From the NCBI RefSeq assembly GCF_000143765.1, contig NZ_GL379780.1, positions 12,469 to 76,468 on the forward strand: a stretch of 64,000 bases of DNA, written 5' to 3'. Positions 57,420-64,000 of this stretch are shown here, one piece after another. Below the pieces are notes generated by a model. The model was not told the origin of the DNA. It made no database searches and worked only from the letters and a program-made list of their open reading frames with translations. The DNA comes from Sphingobacterium spiritivorum ATCC 33861 (GTDB lineage: Bacteria; Bacteroidota; Bacteroidia; Sphingobacteriales; Sphingobacteriaceae). The stretch's first letter is position 1. Each line of letters starts with the position of its first letter. Both the position numbers and the translations under genes were made by a program.

Positions 57420-58331
57420 TTATAACCCCATTTTCTCGGCAACCCGTAGTTTTGCACTACGAGACCTGTTATTTGTACTCAATTCTTCTTCAGATGCTGT
57501 AATCGCTTTACGCGTAATCACCTGAAAAGGCTTTATTTCATTTCCAAAAAAATCTTTCTCTACCTCTCCCTTAAATTTCCCCTTAGCCATAAAATTTTTG
57601 ACCAGACGATCTTCCAGGGAATGATAGGACATCACCACAAGCTTACCGGAAGGCTTTAACGTAGAAACGGTCTGCAACAAAAATTCCTGCAAAGCCTCCA
57701 ATTCTTTATTAACCTCTATCCGCAGCGCCTGAAACACCTGTGCATGGTATTTATGTTCTTTACCTTTTGGAACTAACTTCCGGATCACCTCTTTAAGCCC
57801 TGCAACAGTCTCAATCGGTGCACTCAATCTCGCTGTCACCACCGTTTTCGCAAGTGATTTAGCATTCATGATTTCACCATACATTCCGAATATGCGATGC
57901 AAATCCTCTTCAGCATAGGTATTAAGCACTTTTTTAGCATCCAGATCAGATACCTGATCCATACGCATATCCAGATCCGCATCAAAACGAATGGAAAATC
58001 CTCTGTCTGCGGCATCAAACTGATGTGAGGAAACACCCAGATCGGCCAAAATGCCATCAACCTCTTTAACCCCGTTCAGACGGAGGTTATTTTTCAAAAA
58101 CCTGAAGTTTTGATGAATTAATGTGAATCGTTCATCTGCAATGGTATTTTCCAAAGCGTCTGGATCCTGATCAAAAGCGAATAGCCGTCCCTTAGGTCCC
58201 AAATGTTTCAATATTTCACGGGAATGCCCACCACCACCAAACGTCACATCGACATATACACCATCAGGCTTGATGGATAATGCATCAATGCATTCTTTCA
58301 GCATTACCGGAACATGGTAAACATTACTCAT
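57420..58331 (-). CDS. rsmH: 16S rRNA (cytosine(1402)-N4)-methyltransferase RsmH
   Basis: SAM-dependent N4-methylation of C1402, the same nucleotide that RsmI modifies. 303 residues: YVDVTFGGGGHSREIL (SAM motif I), LADLGVSSHQFDAADRGFS, EVNKELEALQEFL and SYHSLEDRLVKNFM are hallmark motifs. The start overlaps the mraZ stop by 8 bases. Also known as mraW. Confidence 0.97.
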   Translation of the reverse strand: MSNVYHVPVMLKECIDALSIKPDGVYVDVTFGGGGHSREILKHLGPKGRLFAFDQDPDALENTIADERFTLIHQNFRFLKNNLRLNGVKEVDGILADLGVSSHQFDAADRGFSIRFDADLDMRMDQVSDLDAKKVLNTYAEEDLHRIFGMYGEIMNAKSLAKTVVTARLSAPIETVAGLKEVIRKLVPKGKEHKYHAQVFQALRIEVNKELEALQEFLLQTVSTLKPSGKLVVMSYHSLEDRLVKNFMAKGKFKGEVEKDFFGNEIKPFQVITRKAITASEEELSTNNRSRSAKLRVAEKMGL

Positions 58332-58797
58332 TCATTAATCCTCCAAAATCCATTCCGCCCATCACCTCTTCTGCCAACGCAGCAAAATCATCACCTAAAC
58401 CATCATTCATCAATGCTTCGTATCCTTCTTTCGACCAAACCTCTATTTTATTAAACTGACAGGCAAGCACGACTTCAGCGCCGATGTTTGCATATTCCAA
58501 CAATCCTTTTGGCAGAAGCACACGACCAGAAGCATCCAGTGTCAACTCTGTAGCACCACGGGTAAAAGCACGAACAAACATCCTGCTCTTCTCATTAAAC
58601 TGATTCAATTTTGACAACTTAGCTGTGATAGTATTCCACTCTTCACGTGTATAGAAAACCAAATGTTTCTCAAATCCCCGGTTCACAACAAGCCCGTCAC
58701 GCTCCACATGCGGCAACTGCCGCTTGAGCGCTGCCGGCAACACCATTCTTCCTTTGGTGTCAAGCTTGCATTCAAATTCTCCGATTAAGTGATTCAT
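58324..58797 (-). CDS. mraZ: Transcriptional regulator MraZ
   Basis: First gene of the dcw cluster. 157 residues with two AbrB/SpoVT-like DNA-binding halves, each with a DxxxR motif: DTKGRMVLPAALKRQL near residue 13 and DASGRVLLPKGLLEYA near 90. MraZ forms rings that bind repeated TGGG-type boxes upstream of its own gene and represses the cluster in E. coli. Such repeats are present here (58837-58869). Confidence 0.96.
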   Translation of the reverse strand: MNHLIGEFECKLDTKGRMVLPAALKRQLPHVERDGLVVNRGFEKHLVFYTREEWNTITAKLSKLNQFNEKSRMFVRAFTRGATELTLDASGRVLLPKGLLEYANIGAEVVLACQFNKIEVWSKEGYEALMNDGLGDDFAALAEEVMGGMDFGGLMNE

Positions 58798-58826
58798 TTA
58801 GCTAACTATCCTATTCTAATTTGATG

Positions 58827-58869
58827 TAAAAGTATACACTTTCCCCCACTTTCCCCCACAATATACCAC
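58827..58869 (-). promoter_or_regulatory. dcw promoter with phased MraZ-type operator repeats
   Basis: Read on the minus strand: GTGGTATATT (58869-58860), GTGGGGGAAA (58859-58850), GTGGGGGAAA (58849-58840), then GTG, so GTGG boxes recur exactly every 10 bases. TACTTTTA (58834-58827), one mismatch from TAnnTTTG, follows. The boxes would cover the -33 region. This matches the E. coli MraZ box pattern TGGGN spaced by about one helical turn. Confidence 0.7.
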
Positions 58870-59273
58870 AAAAAAGTTTTCCACATCGAAAAATCGCTAC
58901 AAAGCCAGTTAAAAAACACAATCCTAAAAAGCGTAAAAACTTACACAACAACTATTTAAATCAATTTTTTGAACCAAAATAAATTTTGGTTCATCATTTA
59001 AAAAGAAATTTATTTTTTGCTATTATTTTACTTTTTAGCTTGAAAAAGAGGTAAAAAACGACTGATTTTACTAAAAAACTGAAAGCAAGTGGGGTAAAGT
59101 GGAGCATTTTTCGGGTATTCCGCAATCACTTCTCTTTTCATTTGTTTTATGTAAAAAACATGCTCTAAAACGAGCATCACGTTAGTGAGATAGGTGTTGT
59201 TTTGATTCATTTTTTCACCAATCTATATTAACTCTGAATTTGTATAAACTACCTCTGAATTATCTATTCGTAC

Positions 59274-59330
59274 GCTGAAATTTTCGCTTTATCGCTCGCG
59301 ATACGCTCGTGCAAGAGGGAAGATTTCAGC
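59274..59330. repeat. GC-rich inverted-repeat element sharing a core with 59776-59787
   Basis: The ends GCTGAAAT and ATTTCAGC are complementary, and the middle holds GCGATACGCTCG (59298-59309) followed by TGCAAGAGGG. The same 12-base core occurs at 59776-59787. Looks like a REP-type intergenic element; its wider copy number is unknown. Confidence 0.5.
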
Positions 59331-59420
59331 AGCTTGATAAGCTCACAGAAAAATACAAAAATGTGTTTTTTCTTTACTCGAGATCTCTATTGTTAAATAG
59401 TAAATTACAAGCCTTTTTAA

Positions 59421-59456
59421 AACAAACAAAGCCACTCAATGAGTAGCTTTTGTTGT
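59421..59456. terminator. Bidirectional terminator-like palindrome
   Basis: CAAAGC-CACTCA pairs with TGAGT-GCTTTTG with one mismatch; A-rich on the left and T-rich on the right. It would stop readthrough from the Rhs array toward mraZ. Confidence 0.65.
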
Positions 59457-59548
59457 TACTTATATAGCACATATGCATTTAGTATCTTCACCAATAGATT
59501 TATTCCTGATATTATCTAAAAAAGATTTGATAACATCCCATGTACAAT

Positions 59549-59761
59549 AATAGGATCGTAGAACCTGGCTCTGTAATCTAACTGGTCCCGAACTCTTCCT
59601 GTTTCTCTTTGCCAACACTTGTCAGCCCACTGGCTGATAAAGATACTTATTATTTCCATATACAGGACTCGGGGATTTCTGTAAGCCAAACGGATAGTAA
59701 TCATCTCTTTGTAGTATCTCTACTGCATTTGTACTCGGATTCCGGTAGATGGTAGCTCTGA
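59549..59761 (-). pseudogene. Decayed Rhs core fragment
   Basis: This stretch is closely similar to 61535-61740 in the longer Rhs cassette: both encode the DYRARFYDP / [11 protein letters not shown] region of the Rhs repeat core on the minus strand. It is broken by a 22-base insertion (59615-59636, replacing TT) that shifts the frame and carries the inverted repeat TCAGCC-CACT-GGCTGA. No tip or start survives. It is a relic of a duplicated or displaced cassette. Confidence 0.85.
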
Positions 59762-59775
59762 TAACTTGTACACGA

Positions 59776-59805
59776 GCGATACGCTCGCGCCAGCGGGGGG
59801 GGGGG
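59776..59805. repeat. Palindromic core followed by an 11-base poly-G tract
   Basis: GCGATACGCTCG at 59776-59787, then CGCCAGC and eleven consecutive G at 59795-59805. The G run is the longest homopolymer of G/C in the window, and lies between the Rhs relic and the next gene. Its exact length may be subject to sequencing error. Confidence 0.6.
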
Positions 59806-59873
59806 TAATTTATACTTATCCTCCGATATCAGAGTATCAGACAAAGATAAAAAGACAACAGAACAAACAGTAC

Positions 59874-60332
59874 TCACGCTACGGTCAACCAGCCATATTT
59901 ACGCTTTTCCTGCTTAGACCACTTTTCATATCTGTCAAAGTATTTTATGTATTTATCCTGCCTGAAAACAAACACATAACAGATCAGGCCAGAGCCAACC
60001 CCACATCCTATTATTAGCAATGTGGATATGCTTACTTTCAACATCATCAGAACAGAAAAAAAGAAGAGAGCCAAACCTCCCCAAAGGAAACCGCCCGCAG
60101 CGACAGTACTAAGACCAAACCTCTTGTCTCCCCACAAGTTGTTGTTATCTCTATTGATACTCTGACGAGTTACTCCCATTTTTTCATATCTCCTTTTAAC
60201 AAAAGGAATCTTCATCAAAAGCCAGATCAAAAGCCGTTCAGGATTGATTTTATTAAATAAAAGATGTAATCTATATTCAGCCTTGTAAAGGCAGTAATGA
60301 ACAATATTTAAGTAATTTTCAATTCCATCCAC
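59874..60332 (-). CDS. Membrane protein, candidate immunity protein of the adjacent Rhs tip
   Basis: With a GTG start at 60332, five bases after the stop of the Rhs tip fragment, the product has 152 residues. Two adjacent hydrophobic helices (about 88-108 and 112-133; GGLALFFFSVLMMLKVSIST, LIIGCGVGSGLICYVFVF) and a charged tail. An ATG at 60377 in the same frame overlaps the tip and is less likely. No family recognised; position after a toxin tip suggests immunity, an inference. Confidence 0.5.
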   Translation of the reverse strand: MDGIENYLNIVHYCLYKAEYRLHLLFNKINPERLLIWLLMKIPFVKRRYEKMGVTRQSINRDNNNLWGDKRFGLSTVAAGGFLWGGLALFFFSVLMMLKVSISTLLIIGCGVGSGLICYVFVFRQDKYIKYFDRYEKWSKQEKRKYGWLTVA

Positions 60333-60337
60333 AATAT

Positions 60338-60520
60338 TTACCTTCCATGATAATGATTCACTACCTGCACTGCCCATTCGGAGCCATAGTACCCTCCAAT
60401 AAAACCTCCTATGACACCGCTACCCCCTCCAATCAAGGCCCGGGGAACTTCACCCACACCACCAGACCAAACACCAATAGCAGCACCAGCAGATGCTCCA
60501 ATCCTTATCACATCATCCAT
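60338..60520 (-). CDS. Rhs C-terminal tip fragment, glycine-zipper type
   Basis: A 60-residue ORF (ATG at 60520) rich in Gly/Ala: RIGASAGAAIGVWSGGVGEV, then GGGSGVIGGFIGGYYGSEWA. Such glycine-zipper sequences occur in the last part of some Rhs toxins and can insert into membranes. No Rhs core remains, so it is most likely the surviving end of an older cassette rather than a stand-alone gene. Confidence 0.45.
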   Translation of the reverse strand: MDDVIRIGASAGAAIGVWSGGVGEVPRALIGGGSGVIGGFIGGYYGSEWAVQVVNHYHGR

Positions 60521-60585
60521 TAACAGGATAATCCTATCCTTACTGTATTCATAATGATTCAGATGGACAGTTAAAGTTGGAAATA

Positions 60586-60777
60586 TTAACTATTTCCGAA
60601 AAATTCCAATAATATCAATCCCATGCCTAAAATAATTAGACATATTGAATAAAAAAAGCTGTTTGTTTTAAAATTTCTCTTTATCAAATCTTCTTCATTC
60701 TTATATGAAGAAGTAAAATACAGATATATACCTGAAACTAACATGCATAAGCCAATTACTATATACTTGATTTCCAT
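60586..60777 (-). CDS. Small two-TM protein, candidate immunity protein
   Basis: A 63-residue protein made of two hydrophobic helices (about 5-22 and 42-60) with a short charged loop (YKNEEDLIKRNFKTNS). It starts 2 bases after the stop of the Rhs tip gene. Placement and topology fit an inner-membrane immunity protein against a membrane-active toxin; that is inference, and no family is recognised. Confidence 0.6.
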   Translation of the reverse strand: MEIKYIVIGLCMLVSGIYLYFTSSYKNEEDLIKRNFKTNSFFYSICLIILGMGLILLEFFGNS

Positions 60778-60779
60778 TA

Positions 60780-61937
60780 CTATTTATCAACTATTGTTTT
60801 GTCAAAAATCTTGTTCCAAACATCAACAACACCTTGTATAATGGACTCTGAAACTCTATTATCTTTTCCACCAGCAACCTTTCTTGTTGCATCGACTCCC
60901 TTTTCTGAGATTTTATTAAACACAACATGACTACCTAATTTCTGTCCTCCTTCAACGAAACTCTCTTTAGAAAAATCATTAGATATAAGATTACCACTTA
61001 TTTCAAGTGCCATCCCTAGTCTTCCAATGCTACCTCCTGCAGCAACGATTTCAGGTTGTAAAGATATAAGACCACTATAAGTTGTTATATCTCCAACAGT
61101 TGATGTGGCATCCCCAAGAGCACTAATGGGTTCTCCTATCTGTTGAGCTCCGGATTTAGCTGTATTGATTCGAACAGCACCTCCATTAGCAACTGCGCCA
61201 CCCTCTGATAAATCAATATTTCCTGAACTTCCATCTTTTGTGAAAGCTCCTCCCTTGTTCATATTATAAGAGCTTCCTGATGTTGTAGCCACACTAGCAG
61301 ACTCTTTGACCCAATCTACGTTTGTATATCCTTTATCTTTTGCCTGAGCAACACTTGTTACGTTCCTGTCATAGGTATAGTAAGTAGTTCCTCTTTCTGA
61401 TTTCCATTTAATCCAATCTTTACTTTCCATCCCATCAGGATCAATAAACCTGATCGGATTGTCAAAAGCATAATTATAAGGTGAGTGACGACGCATTTTC
61501 TCCGCCAAAGGATCCACCACATTCCATCTTCCAATTACAGGATCATAGAACCTGGCTCCATAGTCCAACTGGCCCCCTAACTCCTCCTGTTTCTCTTTGC
61601 CATTATAAAGATACTTATTATTTCCATATACAGGACTCGGGGATTTCTGTAAGCCAAACGGATAGTAATCATCTCTTTGCAGTACCTCTACTGCATTTGT
61701 ATTCGGATTCCGGTAGATGGTAGCTCTGACATTGCCCAGGTGATCCGTCAGGTTGTAGCGGTAGCTGTATGTGCCGTTTGCATTCCGGTAGGCTACGCCT
61801 TCTGCGGTGTGAATGAGTTCGATTACTCCGTTCTGGTATTCTATACCGCCTGTATAATCCCGTTGTCCGCTGGTGTTGGCTGTTTTTCGAAGTTTATTGT
61901 TTTTATAACACAGCGACACGATACAGCAACTTGTCAA
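60780..61937 (-). CDS. Rhs core C-terminal cassette with variable toxin tip
   Basis: A 385-codon open frame. Rhs core homology begins near codon 14 ([20 protein letters not shown]) and includes [40 protein letters not shown] and [20 protein letters not shown], ending with the [14 protein letters not shown] junction at about residue 170. The remaining 215 residues are the variable tip, Gly/Ser-rich with a possible hydrophobic helix, of no family I recognise. No ATG lies upstream of the core; the frame opens with TTG at 61937 overlapping the previous stop. It is therefore a truncated, probably silent cassette. Confidence 0.8.
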   Translation of the reverse strand: MTSCCIVSLCYKNNKLRKTANTSGQRDYTGGIEYQNGVIELIHTAEGVAYRNANGTYSYRYNLTDHLGNVRATIYRNPNTNAVEVLQRDDYYPFGLQKSPSPVYGNNKYLYNGKEKQEELGGQLDYGARFYDPVIGRWNVVDPLAEKMRRHSPYNYAFDNPIRFIDPDGMESKDWIKWKSERGTTYYTYDRNVTSVAQAKDKGYTNVDWVKESASVATTSGSSYNMNKGGAFTKDGSSGNIDLSEGGAVANGGAVRINTAKSGAQQIGEPISALGDATSTVGDITTYSGLISLQPEIVAAGGSIGRLGMALEISGNLISNDFSKESFVEGGQKLGSHVVFNKISEKGVDATRKVAGGKDNRVSESIIQGVVDVWNKIFDKTIVDK

Positions 61938-62221
61938 TTATTAGCTAGATATACCACAAAATATAGGAACAGACAAACCGTAATTAGTACGTTTAAAATT
62001 AATAAAGTTATATCTTTTAAAAGTATTTTCTTTTTGTATAAGAACAGTAATAATAACACTTGCAGAATTAAAAAGACAAGTGAAACCAAAACAGTTTTAT
62101 TTGCAGTAACATTTCCACTTCCAAACAATCCAAACTGCACAAATGAAGCTATAATTTGAAGTAAAAAGTACAATCCAATGTTCAGTATTACTGAAAGTAT
62201 ATAAAAAAATATTTTTTTCAT
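61934..62221 (-). CDS. Three-TM protein, candidate immunity protein
   Basis: A 95-residue membrane protein: helices at about 5-30, 43-62 and 69-92 ([60 protein letters not shown]). It starts five bases after the Rhs tip ORF ending at 62227, the usual place for an immunity gene. Its TGA shares bases with the TTG that opens the next cassette. Function inferred from position only. Confidence 0.6.
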   Translation of the reverse strand: MKKIFFYILSVILNIGLYFLLQIIASFVQFGLFGSGNVTANKTVLVSLVFLILQVLLLLFLYKKKILLKDITLLILNVLITVCLFLYFVVYLANN

Positions 62222-62226
62222 AATTC

Positions 62227-62634
62227 TTAATTTACCGTTACTTTTATTCCAAAAGATCTCATTTGATTAATAAAATCGCTTATTAATTTACTATTATCCC
62301 CTTTGCTTTTCTGATACGCTTTTATAAAAGTTCCAATTTCAGTCACAAATGTTTTATTTTGATGGGATACTCCAGGACTTCCTGCCTCTGTACTAGTTCT
62401 AAAACTCGTATTATTTCCCATATCATTTCCTGATAACATATCCCAATTATGATCAATAGAAAATGAATTTACTCCATTTGGGGCATCTATTACTTTGATC
62501 GGATTATTTGCAGCATATTGATAAGAACTTATTGCGACACATACTTCAGCATATTTATCCACCACATTCCACCTACCAATCACACATCCATCCACCAGAA
62601 GGCTGATGAGTATCATCTTGCTCCATATTCGCAT
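62227..62634 (-). CDS. Truncated Rhs core end with short toxin tip
   Basis: Recognisable Rhs sequence begins at about 62586 ([15 protein letters not shown]) and runs through YQYAANNPIKVIDAPNG, the core-tip junction; an 80-residue tip of unknown family follows (TFVTEIGTFIKAYQKSK, ISDFINQMRSFGIKV). The core start falls inside the last codons of the previous gene, in another frame, so this cassette was joined there by recombination. No credible start codon belongs to it. Probably silent. Confidence 0.6.
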   Translation of the reverse strand: MRIWSKMILISLLVDGCVIGRWNVVDKYAEVCVAISSYQYAANNPIKVIDAPNGVNSFSIDHNWDMLSGNDMGNNTSFRTSTEAGSPGVSHQNKTFVTEIGTFIKAYQKSKGDNSKLISDFINQMRSFGIKVTVN

Positions 62635-63235
62635 TGATTTCTGATGATCTTTTTACTCTATAGAAATTTTCACTATTGATTCTTTTGATTTCTTGCATAA
62701 TTACATTTTGATAAATAAAATAACAATTAAGGAATTTACTTTCCTTTTTAAAAGGGACATTAAGTTGAAAAGCATTTAAGGAATTATTGGCAATTTCAGA
62801 CTTCACTGCTTTACATTCATAATAATATATTTTATATAAAAACTCACTATTCTTTTTTCCAACTTTAAAAAATGAATTTAGATCCACTTTTGTTGAGAAA
62901 TATGACTCTTTATTTTTATACTTATTACAGTATTTTATCATCAAACGATATGTTTCATTTGAAGGCAGGAAGTAAACTTCATCAGGATTGAATACATTAA
63001 TTGAGTCTATTGTAACTTGGTCTAAATTGTTTTTTAAAGGTATAAAGTATTCTCTATGATAAAAATCAATCATGTGACTTGCAACATTTTTAATACTCTT
63101 AATATCACTACGCTTATATTGTGTAATTACATACCCTTTTAAAATTATATCTTGGCAAGTGTCAAGTTTTGTTTGCGCCTGTAAAGGCCCAAACAAAAAA
63201 ATATTCATCAATATAATTATATTAAAAACCTTCAT
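62573..63235 (-). CDS. Secreted protein of unknown family, candidate immunity protein to the metzincin toxin
   Basis: A 220-residue protein with a signal peptide (MKVFNIIILMNIFLFGPLQA). The start overlaps the toxin stop by ATGA, so translation is coupled. The mature part is Lys/Asn/Tyr-rich, AT-rich in sequence, and I recognise no family. Export to the periplasm suits an inhibitor of a protease that acts outside the cytoplasm. The last eleven codons overlap a recombined Rhs core (62573-62586), so its original C-terminus may have been lost. Confidence 0.65.
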   Translation of the reverse strand: MKVFNIIILMNIFLFGPLQAQTKLDTCQDIILKGYVITQYKRSDIKSIKNVASHMIDFYHREYFIPLKNNLDQVTIDSINVFNPDEVYFLPSNETYRLMIKYCNKYKNKESYFSTKVDLNSFFKVGKKNSEFLYKIYYYECKAVKSEIANNSLNAFQLNVPFKKESKFLNCYFIYQNVIMQEIKRINSENFYRVKRSSEINANMEQDDTHQPSGGWMCDW

Positions 63236-64000
63236 CTCTTACTTCTTGTATAAATACCCGGTTCAATTACTCGAGAATTTGAATTATTATTTCTTGTATC
63301 TCTTCTATTAAAAATCGTCCTTGTGAATTCTTTGGAACTACTTGGATAAGAATACGTGGTTGTACTCCCCCCAATTTGGCTATTTGTAATTGTTGTTTGT
63401 ACTTGAGACATAGTGCTTGTGCCATCCGAATGCTCTCCACCTAAATTATGTCCTATTTCATGTATTGTAGTCCCCGTTAGGAGGGAATTCTCATTCATCC
63501 CTGAGTTAACCCCTTTAGCAATATTATTTCTATTATAGTTTACATGCCTGTTTGTAGCAGAACCAAATTCTTCGCCTGCTCCAGACTCTCCAGGTGTAAC
63601 TATATTGCCATAGTATCTTTCATTTCCATTCACATCTGTAAATTTATTGGAATATGCGGATTCAGTTGCGACTTCTATATCTTTAACTCCCTCTGCACTT
63701 AGATTATATTTTATGTATGAAACACTTCCATCTGAATTCTTTATTTCAACCCCATCTTTTCCACCTAGTTTATTATATGCCGTAATAGCATTATTTAAGC
63801 CTTTAATCTCTGATTTATTTAGACTTCCATTTACATAATAATACTTAGCGGTAATTATATATGGATCCTCTTTAGTACCTGAGCCTGTCAGCATTCCGTC
63901 ACGTCCATCAGGATCAACAGTATTTATGGGATCATTAAAAGTATAATTATATGGAGACCATGCTGCATATTTTTCACCGTGTGGGTCCATAGTTGTAAAA
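63232..64000 (-). CDS. Rhs C-terminal metzincin-type protease toxin (5' end outside window)
   Basis: The frame is open to the window edge, so the core continues beyond it. Residues visible: core end FTTMDPHGEKYAAWSPYNYT then DPINTVDPDGRDG, the core-tip junction. The tip (about 220 residues) holds a complete metzincin motif, HEIGHNLGGEH at 63462-63430 (HExxHxxGxxH), with a downstream Met in STMSQ that fits the Met-turn. Such zincin domains act as toxins in Rhs and other polymorphic systems. A secreted-protein gene overlaps its stop. Natural target unknown. Confidence 0.8.
   Translation of the reverse strand, partial: FTTMDPHGEKYAAWSPYNYTFNDPINTVDPDGRDGMLTGSGTKEDPYIITAKYYYVNGSLNKSEIKGLNNAITAYNKLGGKDGVEIKNSDGSVSYIKYNLSAEGVKDIEVATESAYSNKFTDVNGNERYYGNIVTPGESGAGEEFGSATNRHVNYNRNNIAKGVNSGMNENSLLTGTTIHEIGHNLGGEHSDGTSTMSQVQTTITNSQIGGSTTTYSYPSSSKEFTRTIFNRRDTRNNNSNSRVIEPGIYTRSKR

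Larger units (their letters stand above)
58870..59515. other. Intergenic region between mraZ and the Rhs remnant
   Basis: About 650 bases with no ORF I trust. It holds a TTTTCCACA at 58876-58884, a plus-strand GTGG-type repeat at 59089-59105, an inverted-repeat element at 59274-59330 and a terminator-like palindrome at 59421-59456. A 60-codon minus-strand ORF (59028-59210) has no recognisable features. Confidence 0.55.

Noticed and set aside
59028..59210. A 60-codon minus-strand ORF upstream of mraZ as a small gene
   Set aside because: No recognisable motif, signal or promoter, and it overlaps repeat-like sequence; open frames of this size are common in AT-rich intergenic DNA.
59776..59805. 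Poly-G tract as the end of an insertion sequence
   Set aside because: No transposase reading frame, no terminal inverted repeats and no target-site duplication flank the tract.
61481..61723. Plus-strand ORF inside the Rhs cassette
   Set aside because: It is the complement of conserved Rhs core sequence on the minus strand, so the frame is a by-product of the core codons.

Overview
The window looks like chromosome from a Bacteroidota bacterium, most likely Sphingobacteriaceae and close to Sphingobacterium. The grounds are the gene content (PASTA-type FtsI, FtsL-like protein, FtsZ ending in a Bacteroidota-type tail, a 61-residue histone H1-like protein, a ComEA-like HhH outer-membrane protein), the general lack of Shine-Dalgarno sequences, and several upstream sites matching the Bacteroidota -7 promoter element TAnnTTTG. 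No tRNA, rRNA, CRISPR array or complete insertion sequence was recognised. All identifications come from reading the sequence; nothing was searched against a database.

Region by region. 1-4.3 kb: rsmI, a PH/SHOCT protein, lnt and a cysteine desulfurase. 4.4-6 kb: an NlpE-like lipoprotein, a TPR protein and a PEGA/SHOCT lipoprotein. 6.2-10.1 kb: etfBA, a bifunctional-nuclease/UVR protein and a nucleoside-type MFS permease. 10.4-12.6 kb: a membrane-anchored unknown, an NlpC/P60 lipoprotein and an EamA transporter. 12.7-16.8 kb: mtaB (minus) and thyA-folA-photolyase (plus). 16.9-22.6 kb: a serine hydrolase, ddl (minus), then a PASTA protein, mltG, a thioesterase and a YihY/BrkB protein. 22.7-27.6 kb: a hybrid histidine kinase, rpsA with a structured leader, and a YdeI-like protein. 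27.6-34.4 kb: a minus-strand four-gene unit of a PorV-like barrel, an HhH/beta-barrel protein, comEC and recQ. 34.5-42.8 kb: gyrB, an OmpH/Skp-like lipoprotein, corA, tsaB, yidD-rnpA-rpmH, mscL, an orphan LuxR-type response regulator, a sugar isomerase and the H1-like gene.

43-58.8 kb is a nearly complete dcw cluster on the minus strand: mraZ, rsmH, ftsL-like, ftsI, murE, mraY, murD, ftsW, murG, murC, ftsQ, ftsA, ftsZ. It builds lipid II from the UDP-MurNAc-peptide stage and assembles the septum. murF is absent here and ddl lies elsewhere (18-19 kb). The cluster starts at a promoter overlapped by 10-bp-phased MraZ-type GTGG repeats.

59.3-64.0 kb is an accessory region on the minus strand: an array of truncated Rhs C-terminal cassettes, most with a small downstream gene that is probably the immunity gene. 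The outermost cassette carries a metzincin-type zinc-protease motif (HExxHxxGxxH) and overlaps by ATGA a gene for a secreted protein. Further down are a cassette paired with a two-TM protein, two shorter tips with membrane partners, and a decayed core copy next to a G11 tract and a repeated palindromic element. This array and the HhH/ComEC/RecQ unit are the two places most likely to repay experimental attention.
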